From assembly GCF_000003815.2 (NCBI RefSeq), contig NC_049979.1:12438766-12502765 (forward strand): a DNA stretch of 64,000 bases. The letters are read 5' to 3'. The notes beneath the pieces were generated by a model. That model worked only from the letters and a program-made list of their open reading frames with translations, was not told where the DNA came from and did not search any database. Numbering within the stretch: the first letter of the stretch is position 1; every line of letters begins with the position of its first letter. Shown piece after piece: positions 26,175-40,100 of this stretch. The translations under genes and the position numbers were made by a program. This DNA comes from Branchiostoma floridae (taxonomy: Eukaryota > Chordata > Leptocardii > Amphioxiformes > Branchiostomatidae).

Positions 26175-28107
26175 TTACCGGGGCAAAGGTACAAAAGTAA
26201 CGTACTCGGCGCCCAGTGCGGAGACCCATTGAGAAAATATCGTGCGGAAATCGTGGACAAAAAAGCGCCGGCACTTGGGGCACAGTGCGGATGAAAGTTA
26301 TTTTCAAGCAGACCTTCTGGTGGTGAAATCGTTATGCCTGTCATAGTATGCAGGTGTTGGTCGACATAACACTTTTAGCCATCGGAGGATCTGGTTGGAG
26401 TTTCAATAGGCATCCTTTCCTACAGACGGACATGGTTGACCGACCAAAATTGTATTTGTAACGCTGTGATTAAGTAACCTTTTAAATTGAATAAAATTTA
26501 TGTTGTAAAAGTATGTTTTTGATAAAAAAACTTACGAAATGCAATCCTTACGAAAGAGACTGGGAGACCTACTGGTGAGATTTTCAGTACAGTAGCCCAA
26601 TCGTCACCAACGCAGTATATTTAGAGTTCATATAAGGTAGTGTGTTTTGTCAGCATATGTTGATAATTATTCATTTCATTATACATGAAAGGACACTTTG
26701 TAGACATTGGATGAAATGAATTTTATCAGGATGATGACTTGGATCTTAAGTAAGGCTGAACTACAAAGAAATTGTAACCCTTCAAAGTCTATAAATGCGT
26801 TTTCACAAACATGATCAACACTTGTGTATAGACTACTACTCTTTACCAAACTTCATTTGAATACACAGAATTTGATTTCAAGACTTGGATCTCATTGCAA
26901 GAGAGATCTACAAAGAAATCTGAAGCCCTTTTATGCTTCTACACCAATATGATAAAAAATTGAGTGTGTTCTCGTACCAGATATCATTNNNNNNNNNNNN
27001 NNNNNNNNNNNNNNNNNNNNNNNNNNNNNNNNNNNNNNNNNNNNNNNNNNNNNNNNNNNNNNNNNNNNNNNNNNNNNNNNNNNNNNNNAATATTGTTGTT
27101 GTCTACTGAGAGATTTTGTCCTTATGTGAAGTAGAGATGCTTAAAGGACTGAGAGGATTGAATAATGAAAAGAACATTTTACAACATAAAAGAGTAAAAG
27201 ACATGTAGCAATCTGTAAAAACAACTTGCTTGATGTTGTGAAGGCCATTAAAATTGAATACATTTTAAGATGAGCACGTTTTATAATAGCATCCTAAATG
27301 TTAAGACAGTTGTCTTCTTTGAAGCCACTTTGGATAGCATAATTCTACGTTCACAGGTTTCTAAGACGTCTTTTCTATCATTGTTTATTCATGAGAAGCT
27401 GAAATCGGCCTGCAGGCTGCTTTTCATTGAGATCTCAAGGAGGATGTATACATAAGGGCTGGACAAGATATAAGAAAGATACATATATAATTACTTGAGT
27501 ACTATTCTCACACATACATGGAATACAAGTTCAAGTATCACAAAACTGAATAAAGTGAACGTCTATGTATGATTTGTTTTCATTTGGTCAGTTATTTCTG
27601 TTATTGTAAGAGTCTCTTGTGCTCCCAGCTTGTGTTGTGGACACATCTTAACATCCTTGTATACAACCCATCCAACTGTATAGTACCCATCAAACTGCAC
27701 AAGCTGGGAGCAACACTGTACCAACAAAGTGTTGTACTCTGGACTTTCCCAACTGTCACGCAAAGTACGGGCAAGACGGCTGAGGTTTGCTGGACATTGC
27801 TACAGAAACAACAAAGAAGCAGCCTAGTTCTATGGACACCAGCACACAGGAATAGGAGGCAGGGAAGACCACCCCTTACCTACATAGATGTGCTGAGAAT
27901 GGATACAGGACTAGAGCCAGACAGCCAGGGAAAAGCAACGCTGGACAGGGACTCCTGGGCAGCCAAAGTGGTTCGGATGGAAGGGAAGGGGCGGCACACA
28001 ACATAAGTCAAGTAAGTCAAGTCAGAGTTGCAGCTGGGCATATGTCTGATGGTACATGTAGGCTGTTACAGTTATTATTAACGTGTAGGAGGACCCATTG
28101 CTGTTTG
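26175..28107. other. LRR 3' UTR, gap 26989-27088 and spacer
   Basis: Begins with the 3' UTR of the LRR gene (AATAAA-like motif near 26490). A 100-N gap interrupts it. No host exon was seen. At 27800-28006 is a retroelement tail (see next entry). Confidence 0.5.
27700..28010 (+). mobile_element. Non-LTR reverse-transcriptase tail remnant
   Basis: An open stretch reads RNRRQGRPPLTYIDVLRMDT then GLEPDSQGKATLDRDSWAAK. The G-R-P-T-Y-D-LR-DTG and DR--W pattern is common at the C-terminal end of animal reverse-transcriptase polyproteins. Only the last 70 or so residues are recognisable, so this is a 5'-truncated copy; the clade is not assigned. Confidence 0.5.
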
Positions 28108-31100
28108 TCATACTGTTTGAGCTTTTTGTCTCTCAAATAACACTACGAGTTCTACATGGCTGGTGTGAGGGAACATGTCAATGGGAACAGCTTGCACGGG
28201 TACAAATGGAGGTCCTTGCACATTGCCTGTAGGTGGACCGCACAGCCTGGAAATGTAGAAAAAAAAGAACTGATGTAAATAAAGAATCATACACCTCAAT
28301 GAAGGTAAGACATCTAGGTAAGAAGATACATTAAAAAGCAGTTCCTCAAGCAACTGGACATAATTTTGGAAATGGTCAGACTTTTCAGATAGAGTCCATG
28401 AACTTTCGTCAGTGACACTGAAAAGATCTGGAAGGAACTAAGACAAAGACCTCATGCCTTTTTCAAATATTGTTAATTTCTAGCCAATTCTGTCTATTCA
28501 TTCCCCTGCCAGTACAAGTTTAAACCTGAGCCAAGCCAACCATCACATCCTGGGGAGCAGCTTGTGCCCTTGTCATAGTGCCTGGTAGCACTTACATGTA
28601 TGTCAGCAACATTCCTTATTGCTTTTTTATAGGGAGAGGTTGCCTCTCCCTGAACATGCTTGATACACACCTCAAACATGGGACCCTCAAGTGAACTGAG
28701 GTGACCCCCAGTTACAAACTAAATATGGAGGTGAACTGTGAGGCTGCCACCAGTTGAGCCACATGGACATTCCACAGATGAGATTAGTACTTACTCAATA
28801 AAGTTCCTCATGGTTTCTCCACGAGGCTTGCAGGATATGTACACCAGTCTGTTCAGGGAGGGGCAGTTTCTTATTGCGCCGGTCACTTTAGGATCTACAT
28901 GGTAGACAGGTGCTGTTAAAGTTGTTATCATGAAAGGAATGATGAATTTGTCAGTTCATACCTGGCTGTTACAAAAAATAACTTCTCATAACACATGTAT
29001 GTTGATGAAGGTTAAATATCCAGGTAATAAGATAAGCAGGATAACAGTTGCACCAGATTTTGGAAATGGTCATGACTGGTATCACAATACTGTACAATCT
29101 TGCTCATGTAATAATAACAGTCATTTTGGGGGATGATGGTTGAGCTCTGCTTTCATGTTCATTCCCTTTAAAGGGGCATTCCACTCCACACGGGAGTGTT
29201 ATTTTCCGATAGATATTAATTTTAGGAAGTGATAACTGCATACTACTTCACATTATACGATAAAGTACCCAGTTGCTCCACATGCCTCAAAAGCATTCAG
29301 TCTTCTACTAAACTCCCCAAGTACCCTCTAATTGAATTAATCCTATGGCTGAATACAATGCAAAACTTTTAGGTAAGGTTACAAAACTAATTTAAGGTTT
29401 GCTAAGAAATCTTGTCTTGTTCTTGTATTCTTTGCTATCTTATGAGCAATTTGCCTTGTCGGTGTGCTTAGCGTACCTCATTTTTCCGAAAATATGTACG
29501 ATAAACACAGTGTCTATGCGTATAGAGAATGCATGGGTAGGGTCTGCATGGGTTTATTGAGTGTCATTATTATACACATCATGTAATTCATCCCAAGGTG
29601 AATTCCACAAAATTCGGCTGATTATGTATTCATTGCCACATTATCTAGTGGAAAACAAGACTCCTTTCTGGAGTGGAATGCCCCTTTAACAACTTGATAT
29701 ACATGTAATAAGAAACTCTAGTAAAAACAACTACCTAGCTTTTGATAGGAATAGGAGTCCATCCTAGTGTGAGGTTGATCAGACCTTACAGTTTGCAGTC
29801 TGCAGTACACAGCTTATGTCTACTGTATTAACTGGTGTGTTACACCTTAAGACGGTTATGTGAAACAAAGACTCACTGAGGCCCTTCCTGGCCGGGTCCA
29901 CCACAGCCACCACCTCGGGGGTGTTCTGCAGTTCTGGGACCAGATGGGGGAGGACGGTCTCTGCTTTACCGCAGATGAATTCTGCGTTTTCTACATCTGA
30001 GGGGGACAGAAACAACAATAACAGGAACATATTACATAGAGGACACTCCCCATAGGAAAGTTTCTGCTCGCATTACTAGCCAAGCACACCAGGTTACCCC
30101 GACTCTTCTTAAAAAGTGTTTTGGGTTATTTTATATACCAAGGTATGACACCTGAGGCTTACACCTGAACACGTCGATGAAGGTTAGAAGAACGCTATTT
30201 GGCATATCTTACACCTGAAGTTCCATCAAAGAAAGATGGAGTTGATGGCTTTAAGTTACCATCTGATCATAAAATGACAAATGCAATCCCTTACACTATG
30301 TCCAAGCTGGGAGCTCTCAAACTGGCTTACCCTTAATCTAGATACAAACAGACAAGTGGAAATTTTGAAGGTACTGAAAGTTGCTGGCATTGCTCGTGAC
30401 TTTTGAAATCTTACAATTAAAGTCACTCACCATTTAATACAGCGTTAACGTTAGCATCCTCCACTGCCTGGGAGACCACCTCCACTCCTATTACTTTTTT
30501 CACAGAGTCGGCAAGGACTATGCCTATTGTGCCTGCAGGAAGAAGATACATGCACAGTAAGTATATGCACACAGTATTTAAAAACACAACCTTTTTAATG
30601 ATGTTGATTGCAGACATGCCAGATCATGTAATATTAGAGTTTTATCGTACACAATCATGTTATTCAAGAGGTAGTCATTGCATGCCTTAGGTAGGAAAGA
30701 GACAGATTTTTGGCAGGTAAAATGTACGAACCTCCTGCACAGACCTTCTGGGGGGCCGAGGGTTTACAATGTGTGCTTTTTCTTGCCTTTGTCCTGTTTT
30801 CTAATTGCCCGCAAGTTCTGATATGCCCAATATTATTCAGCACACACAGGCAATGAAAGAAAATGGCACAAAAATGGAAAAAATGGTCATAGAAAAATAC
30901 CAGCCAGTCTGAATTCAAAGCTCTGTACAGCTAGGCTGAAAATCACATGGTTGTGTACAACAGAACTGGTGTAGTCTACAAAGCAAAGCTGTTATGACCT
31001 GTCCCACAGCATATATCCAGCAGAGTAGTGTTGGCTGTCACACGAAGACAACCTGGACAGGCCGATTGGCNNNNNNNNNNNNNNNNNNNNNNNNNNNNNN

Positions 31101-34100
31101 NNNNNNNNNNNNNNNNNNNNNNNNNNNNNNNNNNNNNNNNNNNNNNNNNNNNNNNNNNNNNNNNNNNNNNNNNNNNNNNNNNNNNNNNNNNNNTGCCTTT
31201 CCCAATGGCACAAGATCAGCAGCATTGCAGGATTCGAGCCAGAACCTCTAGCTTTTGGCTGCTGTAATGGAGTAGAAAAAAAGGACAGTACCCTTATACA
31301 TGGTACCCTTATACATGCTTATGATAATTGAAAGAAAATGCTGCACCTTGCTTGGAAGTACAGCGAGGTGATGTTGCAGACCTTGCCTGGTCCATTGATG
31401 AAGAACTCCACAATTTTGCTCTTCTCAGCCTCCATGTCTTCCTGCAAGAAATCACACAGCTTTTCAGCATTCCCTGAAAACCTCAAAACTGATGCAAGCC
31501 TGCAAATAAAATAAAAATTGTGCAAATGGCTACTAGTAAACATTTATGCACGCCCCGCTGTCATCCATATACATGTAATCAAATCAACACGACCCTATGT
31601 GATCAAACACACATATTCTGTTCCTGACCTGTGAGAGCTGACCAGGGAAGAATGTGATGATGACCATCTTGTCCCCTGCCACGTTGGTCCTGACAGTGAT
31701 GTCCCGCCAGTGTCCTCCCTCGTGGAACAGGATGCAGGCGGGCAGGGGGGAGGACCGGATGTACTGCTGATACACCTGCGACATGGGAACACGGGAGGTG
31801 GTCAGTTTGAATTTCAGCAGTGTCGCTCAACTAATACGCACACAAAAGGGCTGTGGTGAATCTGTATCTACTGTACATGTTGTCTGTCAAAGACAAGTGA
31901 AAAAGTAGCTCAAATGTTCACTGTCTTCATTTGAGCTAAACTCTTTCACTTTAACTCACTTAACTACTATCCTGGTTATCGTCTTTTGTTCACCATCTTG
32001 CAGGGGTTAGACCAGAAAATAATATAAATAAGGCTGCTCTGTGACCCTTCTAGTCTCACAGACAAAAATATCAGTATTAAGGATGTTTGGCAATGCTGAA
32101 TTGTGTATAATGGGAACTACAGATTGAAACAGACACACACAGACTTGCCAAAACAATACTTCACTTCCTTCAGGTGAATTTAGGATGATATTAGTCTGTT
32201 TGAGATCTGTCATAAAGAGGATCTGTCGTAGCCCCTACAAGGAAGTAGAACTAGCTTCTCAATTACAAGTAGTTCAATGATATTGACCTAGGGGCAAAAT
32301 GATGACCTGAATGCATCTAACTACCATGGTTGCTGGCTTGCTCTGAAGTATGACAGACATTTAACTAAAACTAAATATCACAAGTTGTTACCTACCCTAG
32401 CCACCTGTAGATGTGCCTCAGGTATGTTGATGCACCTGTCTGCTGGCACACAGATGATGTTATACCCTGGGGGGGGGGGGGGGGGGAGAGTTGTAACAAT
32501 TTAGTATGTGGTAGAAATGGCAGTAATGTAGTTAAAATTTTAAGAGACTTTTGAAAGTTCTAAGTAAGTTGAGAAACTAAAGGGGTCCTGATAATGCTTT
32601 ATGCTAAATTCAGCAAGTCATGCCATCTCCCTACAACTTATGGGGATGTCAAAGCTTTCTCTATAAATTATGGTATATAAAAATAGCTTGCTAAAAAGGG
32701 GCATGTCAGCTGCCAATATTTTTTTTCTAACAAACAATACAACAGAAGGTGCAAACTTGTACTTCAATAAAACTGGTAAAATACAAAGTATATAATAATG
32801 CACAACAAAATAGACACAACAAAATGCATGAGCAAGTGGCAATGTTGAGCAATTGTTCTATGAGGACTTTTCACACGTACGCCTCCCTCTGCCTGCAAAC
32901 AGTCCCACTGTCTTCTCGTTCCCGTCCGGACCCTTGTTTATGGAGAAGCCAGACTTGTTTCTGTAACCTTCTGTGATGGGCTGAACCAGAAAATATTCAC
33001 ATGTAATAGTATTAAGTGTTACACAGTAATCGTCATTGACACAACAAAAGAACAGAGACTTTCGCAAGATCTGTACATACATGCTACTCTCCAAGCAAGG
33101 CTCCGGCTGTTTTTTTATCGTTTTTTTAGTTGTTTTTATCGGGCTTTCTACAAATGTTTGTCATGGTATCTTGTATTGTTGCTGCTTGGAGAGTACATAC
33201 ATACAAACAAGTGGATACAAATAGGGTAACAAATAGGTATATGAGAATATCAACATGTTGAGTTTAACATATCATTTACACTACTGGCTCTATGGTCTAA
33301 ACATTCTTTGACATACATACCTATTTGTAACAGTAAGGGTTATATCCTCCTAGCATGTAATCAAAATTAGCTGTAGGACGGGATGAATTGAATTCATTTT
33401 ACAAAGCAGCAAGAAAGGTGAAAAGCTTCGTGCATCATACTGTGAACAATTGATGATAATCATAAAGTGAGGTTTGAAATTAAGAGAGAGACGGGAAAAC
33501 ACCCCATCACATACTCACTGAAGGTTTGGTATTGTCAAGTGGACAGCACATGCCGCTGTTCTCCTCGGCCTGCCTCATGACAGGCCAGTCAGGGGGACAA
33601 ACTGCTGACAGCTTCCGGGCCAAGATCTTCAACACATGGGCTGCCTCGTGGTACTTCCACTGGAAGGTAGTTTGGGATTAGAATGAGAATTACTAGTATG
33701 ATTTGTCTATGCCATAATTAAAACAAATTTTTAGGGACACAAGCCTCTTTCTGTTATGATGGACAAACATCTCTGGACAAAAAATTAGCTCCAGCTAGCA
33801 AGACGACAACTGATGATGATGATGATGTTCTAATCCTTTTAAAATAGAAAAGTCTGGAGCTGCAAATCATAGGCAGTGGTACTTTTTACTTTTGGAGGTA
33901 AAAGAGACATAGCAATTATTGTCTTTAATCAATTTAGGTTTTGTACAGATACAATCATTGACAAAATGGCTGTAGACTATGAGGATAAAAGACATGGTCA
34001 ATAGTATTTCATGATTTTTTTTTTAAACAAAGTTGATGTTTACCTTTAACTGGGCCTCATATGACATTCCTGATCTCCACAGTGGTATAACCTGCTTCAG

Positions 34101-37100
34101 TAATCTGGAAGTTTAGGCAAGGAAAATCAAGTATCACTCTTCAGTGTAAAGGATAGGGTGTCTAACCATATCTTTAAAAAAAACAAATCAGAAGAAAGAA
34201 GAAAATACTGGTACGTTGAATGGCAAAGAAAACCCTGTTACCTGTCCTGAATGCTTTCCTCATCTTTGAGAGTATTCTCTGTAACATTTTGTGGCTCCCC
34301 GGGTTTCAAAGAGCTCTCTAGCTTCCTGAAACTAAAGCAGATTAGCAATACATGTATGAAAATGTAAAATTTAACTTTATGAGACTATCGACAGGGTGCT
34401 CCTTTCAGTAATCCTTTTAGAGGGTCAGACTTTTTACCGGAAAACACAGTTAAACACCGGAAAACACCGGAAAACACCGGAAAACACCGGAAAACACATG
34501 AAGGAGTGTATAATCTACTGAAATACAGTATGTTTTGATGAGTAAACATTACAGGTCGCTATGTTTTGCCACAGAATAATCTACATATGGCCCTGGAATG
34601 AAGAAATCGTCAGAAAATGCATGAGACGACGGGCCGGACCGACGCCACCCGGCGGCCATGTTTGTTTTCATTGCAGAATACATGTTTGTTTAGCGGGGTC
34701 TGATACTTTCACAACAAGACAGCTGATATCTACCGAATTTCAGTGCAAAAATCTGTTATATATTGGCATAGATATAATATATATGAATCTACTCGGATTG
34801 TGATAAGAATCTGTTTTCTGTATTTCTTCTAGCCGTCAACGTTACATAATTTTGCACACTGAGCAGCACGTCCTGAGTCCGCCAAATTACAAATAAAGCA
34901 GTGTCCTACGTGCTTTCAAGAGTGTATATTCATTCCACAGACACACATTTCCCTAAGTGGTTTCTCACTAGATGTGGCAATTATACCCAGTATATCGAAG
35001 AAAGAAAACTATTATATTGTCTGCTCAATTTCTCCGCGTAGTGTGTACGTTGGGTCCCTGCGTTGGGTCAACAATGGCGGGTTTTCCTACCCAAGCTATA
35101 CCGTGATGCTCTAGCGGCCCGCCCCGACCCGGGCGGGACATACAATTTTTTTGGCGCGAAGTTCTATAATTTCGTGTTGAGGGGAGAGTGCTGATTCGCA
35201 AAATGATCGGGTCAGGTCCTAATATGCCGTGTCTGCATTTTTTTCGGCGTAAGAACCTGGTCCCGATATGCTGGAAATCGCGAACCTATAATCGCCAGTG
35301 CTCGTGGAAGGCCGCAAAGCCCTAAAGAAGTGAGTGTTTACAAACTGATCCGATTGTAAACAAAGGACCCACGCTGGCTGCATTATGCAGATTGGGGCCC
35401 CCGGTAATTGGCATCTCAATGGGAAATGTGTAAAAAAAGATAGCCCGACAAATAAGTCAAACAAGAAAGCACTTACCGGTGCGTGAAAAAAAAACTGATT
35501 GTGGGGCGTGAGTGTGACGATGTGTTGGGTGATAAAAAATAATAAATTTATATTTCTCATGAGTGCAATTTCCTATTTATGCTGACGTTCTTGATGGATG
35601 ACAAGCATTATCTTATTTGAAAAAAAAATGCATGTTGCTGTTTCCTTGTTAAAAGGATTTCATTACTTTGTACCTTTGAAGAACGGCTGGACGGATTTCT
35701 TGGAGGTATGTATGCCTCGAAATCAGCTTTCCCCTATTGTCCCATAAAAAGTGGTCCCAAAATAAGTTCCAATGATCCCAAATTTACGATGTTCCAAACC
35801 AGATTATTAGGAAGTATGTGTCACAACAATAAAGTTGAGACAGTATTTCTGTATAAACTGTCAATAACAATAAACTCAAAATCAACACAGATTCAAATGT
35901 CTTTATTCAAATGTCATTTATTATTGAACAAACAGATCTCCGGTGATTAAAGGCAAATTTCCACTGTCTGGAATTACCATAATTACTATTACAAAAATAC
36001 AACTGTTTTCAACAGACAAAAAAAACACAACAACTTTCCGTCCAACTTCCACTTGTTACGGTACTAAATTTACAGCAAGTGGTCCCTGTAAAGGAGTCTG
36101 GGAGTACCGTTCCCAAAAATACAACTGTTTTCAACAGACAAAAAAAAAAAAAAAAACTTTCCGTCCAACTTCCACTTGTACCGTAACAAGTGGAAGTTGG
36201 ACGGAAAGATATTTTTAGCGGGCGGGCCGCTAGAGAATCACGGTATAGCTTGGGTAGGAAAACCCGCCATTGTTGACCCAACGCAGGGACCCAACGTACA
36301 CACTACGCGGAGAAATTGAGCAGACAATATACGTGTAATAGTTTTCTTTCTTCGATATACTGGGTATAATTGCCACATCTAGTGAGAAACCACTTACGGA
36401 AATGTGTGTCTGTGGAATGAATATACACTCTTGAAAGCACGTAGGACACCGCTTTATTTGTAATTTGGCGAACTCAGGACGTGCTGCTCAGTGTGCAAAA
36501 TTATGTAACGTTGACGGCTAGAAGAAGCAAGCTTTATTAAGAAATACAGAAAACAGATTCTTATCACAATCCGAGTAGATTCATATACATTATATCTATG
36601 CCAATATATAACAGATTTTTGCACTGAAATTCGGTAGATATCAGCTGTCTTGTTGTGAAAGTATCAGACCCCGCTAAACAAACATGTATTCTGCAATGAA
36701 AACAAACATGGCCGCCGGGTGGCGTCGGTCCGGCCCGTCGTCTCATGCATTTTCTGACGATTTCTTCATTCCAGGGCCATATGTAGATTATTCTGTGGCA
36801 AAACATAGCGACCTGTCATGTTTACTCATCAAAACATACTGTATTTCAGTAGATTATACACTCCTTCATGTGTTTTCCGGTGTTTAACTGTGTTTTCCTG
36901 TGTTTTCCGGTAAAAAGACTGACCGCTTTTAGACAATAAAAAGCCAAGTAATGCTCACAAACAGAGCAGACCTCACACCCTGTCATTGTCAATCTTCTGA
37001 ATAAGCATGTCCATAGTTCTAAGTACTAGTATGCATGTGCTGCATCAGAGTAGAGTAGAATACTAGTAGAGTAGAGTAGAGTAGGGTAAAGTAGAGTATA

Positions 37101-40100
37101 CCTCTTTCGGTTGAGCAGGAGGGGACAGGAGTTGTGGGTAATATGTCAAGGTGAAGGCCCCTGACTTGTAAACAGTTCTTGTCTCCACTATTGTCTCAAT
37201 TTGATTTGAGACAATTGTAATCTCCAACCAGATCCACGGCGTGTAATGTATAGTATCAAACTTACCGTGACCGTTTGACTCCCTTAGCCGGCTATATTCC
37301 CTGGCCAGCTTTGATACTATCTTATGGCATCGTAGGATCTGCTTGGAGATTATAACAATTGTCCAGATGTGCTTATTGTATGTCTCAGCGGTCAGTCTTA
37401 ATACCGGAAAACACAGGAAACCACAGTTAAACACCGGAAAACACCGGAAAACTCATGAAGGAGTGTACAATCTACTGAAATACAGTATGTTTTGATGAGT
37501 AAACATGACAGGTCGCTATGTTTTGCCACAGAATAATCTACCCATGGCCCTGGAATGAAGAGATCGTCAGAAAATGCATGAGACCACGGGCCCGGGACCG
37601 CCGCCGCCGTGGCGGCCATGTTTGTTTTCATTGCAGAATACATGTTTGTTTAGCGGGGTTCACAACAAGACAGCCGATATCTACCGAACTTCGGTGCAAA
37701 AATCTGTTATATATTGGCATAAATATTAAATATATGAATCTACTCGGATTGTGACAAGAATCTGTTTTCTGTATTTCTTTAATAAAGCTTGCTTCTTCAA
37801 GCTGTCAACGTTAACGTTACATAATTTTGCACAAGCACAGCACGTCCAGTCCTCCAACTTACCAACTTACAAATAAGGCGGTGTCCTACGTGTTTTCAAG
37901 AGTGTATATTCATTCCACAGACACACATTTCCCTAAGTGGTTTCCCACTAGATGTGGCAATTATACCTATATTGAAGAAAGAAAACTATACTGTTGTCTG
38001 CTCAATTTCTCCGCGTAGTGTGTTACGTTGGGTCAACAATGGCGTCATTTCCTACCCAAGCTATACCGTGATGCTCTAGCGGCCCGCCCCGACCCGGGCG
38101 GGACATACATTTTTTTGAGTGCAAAGTTGTATTCGTGTTGACGGGAGAGTGCTGATTCGCAAAATGATCGGGTCAGGTCCTAATATGCCGTGTCTGCATT
38201 TTTTTCGGCATAATTGTGTAACTCCCTGTACATTTTGACGTTCTTGATTTTCCACTCATATTATGATGTAACCATATGATATATGATCACACACAGTATG
38301 TGACCATATGATATATATCAACATGTCCATAAAAAAGAATAACGGATAGATTCACAGCCATGCATCGCGCGCAGTGGAGACTTTACTTACAGGTTATCAA
38401 ACAAGTTAAAAGCGTTTCAATCAAAGCTGGGTGTTGTATCGACACACGGGCATGGAATTTTGAATAAGAATGGTATTAATTCTTTTGTAGCAGGGCACAA
38501 TCGACTTTCAAAGGTATGATTTTTATTGATAATCCGCCGACGCGCCGTGGACATTGTCTAACAAACGCCTCCACGCGCGGGTTTGCCTGTTGTTATTTAT
38601 GATTGTTAGCACCTCGGTCTTTAGATCTCCCGTTTGTTGACTTTCCCGTTGTTGTTATTTATGATCCATTCACACCCAGTCTGTAAAAATGACACACATA
38701 TCCAATACTTGTTGTTTTTATTGATTAATCCGTCACATATAAAGTAAATCACCATCACTGCAAACATTATAATCTTCTTTTTCCTCGAAATTTTGCTAAA
38801 AATTACAGTATCACACCGATGCCCTTGACATACCAATTGTTATTTTTATTATTCCGAACGAAGAACTACCATCACCAAACTACGAAACAGCTGCCACAAA
38901 CTCCATGTGGAATCAGGAAGGCACAACCGCATACGGCGACCGCATACCTGTGAATCTGTGTCAGTTCTGTAACCCGAACAAGGTCGAATATGAATTCCAC
39001 TTTCTAAAAAATTCATTTTTCTTATGAGTTTTGAACAAACGACATTATACAAAGACATCTCAAGCTACATTTTAAACAATACTAAGAAACGAGGAGAAGC
39101 CGGACAAATGTATTAGAATACAATGTAGTTTTAGAACCCATGTTTTAGATTAGTCGTACAAACCGTGTATACTGTATTACGACCTTTCGTATTTATATGC
39201 CTGTACTTAGCCCGATAGGGCATAAATGTGAAAAAAAGGGTATTACAGTTTGTATCATCATTAATAAACGTTACCCGTAATTCTGAATTCTAAGTGTTTC
39301 GAAAGCTACTAGCATGTAAGGCAGGTGCCGTTACCGAATAGGTAAAGTTAACTAAATGGAAACCCTAGTATACATATATTCTTTGTACTTTGTTATCGCC
39401 CTTTGTCATTATATTGACTTTTGTGTATCTGTACTTGTATAGTAACTTTGTTCGAGTCATGTACCGTAGTTTCGTTCCACTTTTAACAATGTAATATTGC
39501 TTAGGTTGCCTTTATCTTACAATTATACTTACGCTTCACATCTCCATGATATCCTAAGCAGACATAAATAAAACTAATTATCATATTAAAAAAACTCGGG
39601 GTTCCCCAGCTGTCACCTCACCATCTGCTTTGAGCTAAGCCCATTAACAAACACATAAAGCACGATGCCTGTACCAATATATCTCAAATATAGGGGTGAT
39701 TTCTGATATTATTACATCGATTATAACGACAGATACGGCTCCCAAAATCTCACAGATTCGAGCTTTCATCACACCCCACCAACACAACAAGTATGAAACC
39801 AATCCATCCAGCCGTTCTTGAGTAATCATCTACACAGACAGAGACACATAACAGAAAATATAACCTCCATTCCATGAAATTTCATGGAGGTAATTACCGG
39901 GGGCCCCAATCTGCATAATGCAGCCAGCGTGGGTCCTTTGTTTACAATCGGATCAGTTTGTAAACACTCACTTCTTTAGGGCTTTGTGGCCTTCCACAAG
40001 CACTGGTTCGTGATTTCCAGCATATCGGGACTAGGTTCTTACGCCGAAAAAATGCAGACACGGCATATTAGGACCTGACCCGATCATTTTGCGAATCAGT

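Noticed and set aside
28108-34325. TRMT2A as the identity of the methyltransferase
   Set aside because: No RRM exon was found, exon 1 is a mitochondrial-type presequence, and internal motifs (KGPDGNEKT, HEGGHW, SCKPRGETMRN) match TRMT2B better.
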